Shown piece after piece: positions 61,174 to 64,000 of a stretch of 64,000 bases of DNA (the stretch's first letter is position 1; the number at the start of each line of letters is the position of its first letter). The stretch is from an uncultured Prevotellaceae bacterium (GTDB lineage: Bacteria > Bacteroidota > Bacteroidia > Bacteroidales > Bacteroidaceae), in assembly GCA_902790625.1 (NCBI GenBank), contig CADASP010000001.1:1-64000 (forward strand), given 5' to 3'. A program made the translations under genes and the position numbers. The notes under the pieces were generated by a model. It made no database searches, was not told the origin of the DNA, and saw only the letters and a list, made by a program, of their open reading frames with translations.

Positions 61174-62346
61174 CTATTCCTGACGTAACAACGCGTTCAT
61201 CCTTTCGAGTCCTTCCATCAAGCGGGCACGGGGGCAGGCGATGTTGATTCGCACATAGCCGCGCCCGGTCTCGGGGCCATACATCGTGCCAGGATTCACC
61301 CATACATGAGCCTCGTTGAGCCATCGGTCGCAGAGCTGCTCAACGGGGATGCCACAAGCAGACACATCGACCCAGACGAGATAGGTGCCCTCCAAGGGGG
61401 TGACCACCAGCTGGGGCTGATGCTCGGCGAAATAGTGGCAGAGAGCCTGATAGTTTTCCCAGAGATATTCGTTCAGCTCGTCAATCCAGTCTTCGCTGTC
61501 GTTGTAGGCGGCCTGGAGGGCAACCGGGCCGAAGGGATTGAGGTCGCACACCTCGTTGATGTTGATGGCGCGCTCCAGTCGACGGAGCCAGTCGGGCTGT
61601 GCACAGATGATGTTGGCGGTTTGCAACCCGGCAATGTTGAACGACTTGGAGGGCGAGTTGAGAACGACGCTGTTCATGCGACAGGCTTCGCTGACGGCTG
61701 CAAAGGGCTGGAAGCGATGGCCTGGCATAATGAGTTCGCAGTGAATCTCGTCGGAGACCACCTTCACATGATGGCGCAGACAGATGTCGTTCATACGCGC
61801 CAACTCGTCAGCCGTCCACACACGCCCCGTGGGGTTGTGGGGGTTGCAGAGCAGAAATACGGTGGTCTTCTCGTCGGCACATTTCGCCTCAAAGTCTTCC
61901 CATTGCACAGCAAATCGGTTCTCCCCGTCCTTCTTTAGAGCGGTCTCCAGCACTTCGCAGCCATTGTTACGGATGCTGCTGAAGAAGCAGTTGTAGTCGG
62001 GCGAGAGGATAAGCACCTTCTCGCCAGGCATTGTCAACGCTTTGATAGCCACCGACATAGCGGGCACAACACCAGTGGTGTAGAGCATCTCTTCGCGATA
62101 GATGTTCCACTGATGGCGGCGACTAAACCAGTTGATGACGGCAGCATAGTACTCGTCGGTGACGACGGTATAGCCATACACACCATGTGCGGCACGCCGA
62201 CATACAGCCTCCTGAATGGCGGGGGCGGCACGAAAGTCCATATCGGCCACCCACAACGGGATGACATCGGCATGAGGGGCTTCGTCATACTTCACGCAGC
62301 CAGTGCCGCGTCGTTCTACATATTCATCAAAATGATACTTCGACAT
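61174..62346 (-). CDS. MalY/PatB-family PLP-dependent C-S lyase (cystathionine beta-lyase type)
   Basis: 390 residues, fold-type I aminotransferase. Motifs: PLWVADMDFRAAPAIQEA, YGYT, NPHNPTGRVW, SDEIHCELIMPGH, and NSPSKSFNIAGLQ with the PLP lysine; C-terminal RGYVRINIACPR. Family members cleave cystathionine or cysteine conjugates and some modulate regulators. Its gene ends directly against a relic on the plus strand. DUF3737 lies upstream, same strand; the gap is 60 bp. Confidence 0.92.
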   Translation of the reverse strand: MSKYHFDEYVERRGTGCVKYDEAPHADVIPLWVADMDFRAAPAIQEAVCRRAAHGVYGYTVVTDEYYAAVINWFSRRHQWNIYREEMLYTTGVVPAMSVAIKALTMPGEKVLILSPDYNCFFSSIRNNGCEVLETALKKDGENRFAVQWEDFEAKCADEKTTVFLLCNPHNPTGRVWTADELARMNDICLRHHVKVVSDEIHCELIMPGHRFQPFAAVSEACRMNSVVLNSPSKSFNIAGLQTANIICAQPDWLRRLERAININEVCDLNPFGPVALQAAYNDSEDWIDELNEYLWENYQALCHYFAEHQPQLVVTPLEGTYLVWVDVSACGIPVEQLCDRWLNEAHVWVNPGTMYGPETGRGYVRINIACPRARLMEGLERMNALLRQE

Positions 62347-62406
62347 AATGCTATATAATAATATAAGGAGATGACATCAAGACATCGAAGACTTATCGTC
62401 TTGTCG

Positions 62407-63255
62407 TCAACGCCCCTTGATGTTAATAACGCAGTTGGCGGGTTGCCGAATATTCTCATCGATAGTCACGCTACCAATGCTGTCGGCTGTGATGTGCCCA
62501 CTGGTGGGATTCTTGATGTTGGTGATATGTCCGCGGATGTCGGCCTGCACATTGCTGTACTCAAACACGCGGTCGCAGTCGGGGGCGAACGAACAGTTCT
62601 CCAGCACCAGCTCGTCGGCATAGCACAGCAACTGTTCGCCCGCCAGCTGACAGTTGATGAGTCGCACGTTCTTGGAGTGCCACGCCAAGTATTCGCCATC
62701 GAGCAGCGAATCGCGAATGACGATGTTCTCGCACTCCCAGAACGAGTCCTTCGTCACAATATGGGCGTTGCTAAGCTCTACGTTCTTGCAGTATTGGAAC
62801 ACATACTTCGAGTCGCTCTTCAGTCCATCGATCTTCACGTTCTCGCAAAACATAAAAGGATAGGTTCCATCGTGAAGCTCGAGGTTTTTCGCTTCAATGT
62901 CGCTACAACGCCAGAAGATCTCGTCGGCATCGTTGATGACCACATCCTCTAAGTAGAGGTGGTGCATCTCTCGAAACATTTTTGGGCCGTCAATGCGGGT
63001 GTGGCGCATGTCTAAATGGTCGCTGTACCAGAGTGCCGAGCGGGCACCGACATCAAACTGACAACGGTTGATGCGGAAACCATGAACGTGCCAGAACGGA
63101 TACTTGCCCCAGAAACGGCAGTCGTCGGCTTCAATGTTGCTACATTCCTTGATGGCACTCTCACCATCGCCAATGGTAACTTGCTCCAGTCGTAAATCGT
63201 GTGATTCAAACAGCGGACGTTCACCTTCAAAATGCTGGTTTTTGATAATCTTCAT
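62407..63255 (-). CDS. DUF3737 family beta-helix protein
   Basis: 282 residues from ATG 63255. Repeated short hydrophobic/polar beta-strand units typical of a right-handed beta-helix (NIEADDCRFWGKYPFWHVHGF, NVKIDGLKSDSKYVFQYCKN, NVRLINCQLAGEQLLCY). No signal peptide, so cytoplasmic. Family function unknown; often beside PLP lyase genes, as here. An upstream in-frame ATG would add residues from AT-rich intergenic DNA and is unlikely. Confidence 0.9.
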   Translation of the reverse strand: MKIIKNQHFEGERPLFESHDLRLEQVTIGDGESAIKECSNIEADDCRFWGKYPFWHVHGFRINRCQFDVGARSALWYSDHLDMRHTRIDGPKMFREMHHLYLEDVVINDADEIFWRCSDIEAKNLELHDGTYPFMFCENVKIDGLKSDSKYVFQYCKNVELSNAHIVTKDSFWECENIVIRDSLLDGEYLAWHSKNVRLINCQLAGEQLLCYADELVLENCSFAPDCDRVFEYSNVQADIRGHITNIKNPTSGHITADSIGSVTIDENIRQPANCVINIKGR

Positions 63256-63280
63256 ATACTGAATGTGATAAATAAGCATG

Positions 63281-63310
63281 CAAAGATAAAAAGAAAGAAA
63301 GGAAAAACAA
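63281..63310 (-). promoter_or_regulatory. DUF3737-malY promoter
   Basis: Minus strand TTG, 19-nt spacer, TATCTTTG; 26 nt before the ATG. Confidence 0.65.
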
Positions 63311-63362
63311 AGGAATTTAGGTTTTTTATTATTCAAGAAAAGGGCAAATCGCAAAAAATGAG

Positions 63363-63370
63363 TAACTTTG
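63363..63370 (+). promoter_or_regulatory. -7 box for mnmG
   Basis: TAACTTTG, 18 nt before the ATG. Confidence 0.55.
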
Positions 63371-63387
63371 CACAAAAATCAAAGGCA

Positions 63388-64000
63388 ATGATGACACTGA
63401 AATACGATGTAGTGGTGATAGGTGGTGGCCACGCTGGCTGCGAGGCTGCATGCGCCTCGGCTAACATGGGTGCCAAGACACTCCTGGTCACCATGGACAT
63501 GAACAAGATAGCCCAGATGTCGTGCAATCCTGCCGTCGGCGGAATTGCAAAGGGACAGATTGTACGCGAGATTGATGCCCTGGGTGGACAGATGGGAAGA
63601 GTGACTGATGCCACGGCCATTCAGTTCCGAATGCTCAACGTGGGGAAGGGACCCGCAGTATGGAGCCCGAGGGCTCAATGCGACCGAGGAAAATTCATTT
63701 GGGAATGGCGCAAAAAGTTGGATGAAACCGATAATTTAGATGTGTGGCAAGATCAGGCATGCGAATTGCTGGTAGAGGAAGGAAAGAAGAAAACGGTGAA
63801 GGGTGTGCGCACCATCTGGGGAGCTGAAATCCTGGCCCGATGCGTCATCGTCACAGCCGGAACATTCCTCAATGGACTGTTGCACATTGGCCGCAAGATG
63901 GTGTCCGGGGGCAGGATTGCGGAGCCAGCAGTGGCCGATTTCACCGAGAGCATCACCCGCCACGGCATTCGCTCTGCCAGGATGAAAACGGGTACTCCCG
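63388..64000 (+). CDS. mnmG: tRNA uridine-5-carboxymethylaminomethyl modification enzyme MnmG (5' part)
   Basis: Only the first 204 residues are in the window; the gene runs off its end. With MnmE it installs cmnm5 groups on the wobble uridine of tRNAs. The N-terminal FAD motif VVVIGGGHAGCEAA, then MSCNPAVGGIAKGQIVREIDALGG, AIQFRMLN, GPAVWSPRAQCDR, and TAGTFLNG are all in place. Start at ATG 63388 or 63391. Confidence 0.97.
   Translation, partial: MMTLKYDVVVIGGGHAGCEAACASANMGAKTLLVTMDMNKIAQMSCNPAVGGIAKGQIVREIDALGGQMGRVTDATAIQFRMLNVGKGPAVWSPRAQCDRGKFIWEWRKKLDETDNLDVWQDQACELLVEEGKKKTVKGVRTIWGAEILARCVIVTAGTFLNGLLHIGRKMVSGGRIAEPAVADFTESITRHGIRSARMKTGTP

Overview
The window looks like chromosomal DNA of a Bacteroidota, most likely a Prevotellaceae-type gut or rumen bacterium. 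Evidence: Bacteroidota -7 promoter boxes (TAnnTTTG) before most transcription units, the TamB/lipoprotein-TamL pair, BACON/OB-fold and DUF4301, DUF3737 and DUF4271 proteins, short GxKVxx-type C-terminal tails on secreted proteins, and a secreted GH10 xylanase and a GH31 enzyme typical of plant-polysaccharide degraders. Base composition is fairly GC-rich for the phylum. About 46 genes are supported. No rRNA, tRNA, CRISPR array, prophage or complete insertion sequence was found.

Layout. 1-7.1 kb: housekeeping (dus; a rpoN-linked conserved gene; rpoN; a PAP2-like membrane protein; purE; trxA; a small acidic protein; murF). 7.2-12.9 kb: a very large Oar/TonB-receptor-like outer-membrane protein ending in an OmpA domain, followed by an OB-fold/BACON lipoprotein. 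13.6-16.2 kb (minus): a YiiX-type peptidase lipoprotein, DUF4301, rpsO. 16.5-17.5 kb: a less GC-rich DUF3990/DUF3791 pair resembling a toxin-antitoxin module. 17.8-26.4 kb: GH31, TamB, TamL. 26.5-31.3 kb: argB and asd converging on a repeat array, then a GH10 xylanase with two CBM6-like modules. 31.7-38.9 kb: nrdD without nrdG, three secreted or lipid-anchored proteins (an exonuclease/phosphatase-fold protein, an M6 peptidase, a small lipoprotein) and an orphan PstS-like lipoprotein. 38.9-43.8 kb: an Rpn-type nuclease with a long tetrapeptide array, metK, then DUF4271-hemD-rnpA-yidD. 43.9-49.2 kb (minus): lipoprotein, beta-barrel, DEAD-box helicase, xerD. 49.3-56.8 kb (minus): a TGS-nucleoside kinase and an arginine-to-glutamate route (arginine deiminase, CtlX-type citrullinase, RocD, PruA) interrupted by a DUF559 endonuclease gene. 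57-64 kb: hutH, speA, a truncated AAA-ATPase remnant, a MalY/PatB lyase, DUF3737, and the 5' part of mnmG.

The most unusual content is not the genes but the repeats between and inside them. (i) A GC-rich palindromic element (core CCCTCCC-N-GGGAGGG) occurs at about ten places, often as inverted pairs. It is translated in-frame inside PurE, TamB, DUF4271, the DEAD helicase, XerD and arginine deiminase, and two inverted near-identical copies bracket the DUF559 endonuclease gene. This suggests a nuclease-associated mobile palindrome system. (ii) Three dispersed elements of exactly 90 bp are each built of four ~22-bp NotI-type palindromes. (iii) Several gene junctions carry short tandem arrays of a locus-specific motif (ATAACGAA, GATAGTATT, GAGTGAAGGG, GGAGTTA, AACAA), three of them as inverted pairs. 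The two inverted structures either side of argB share the same loop core although their arms differ.
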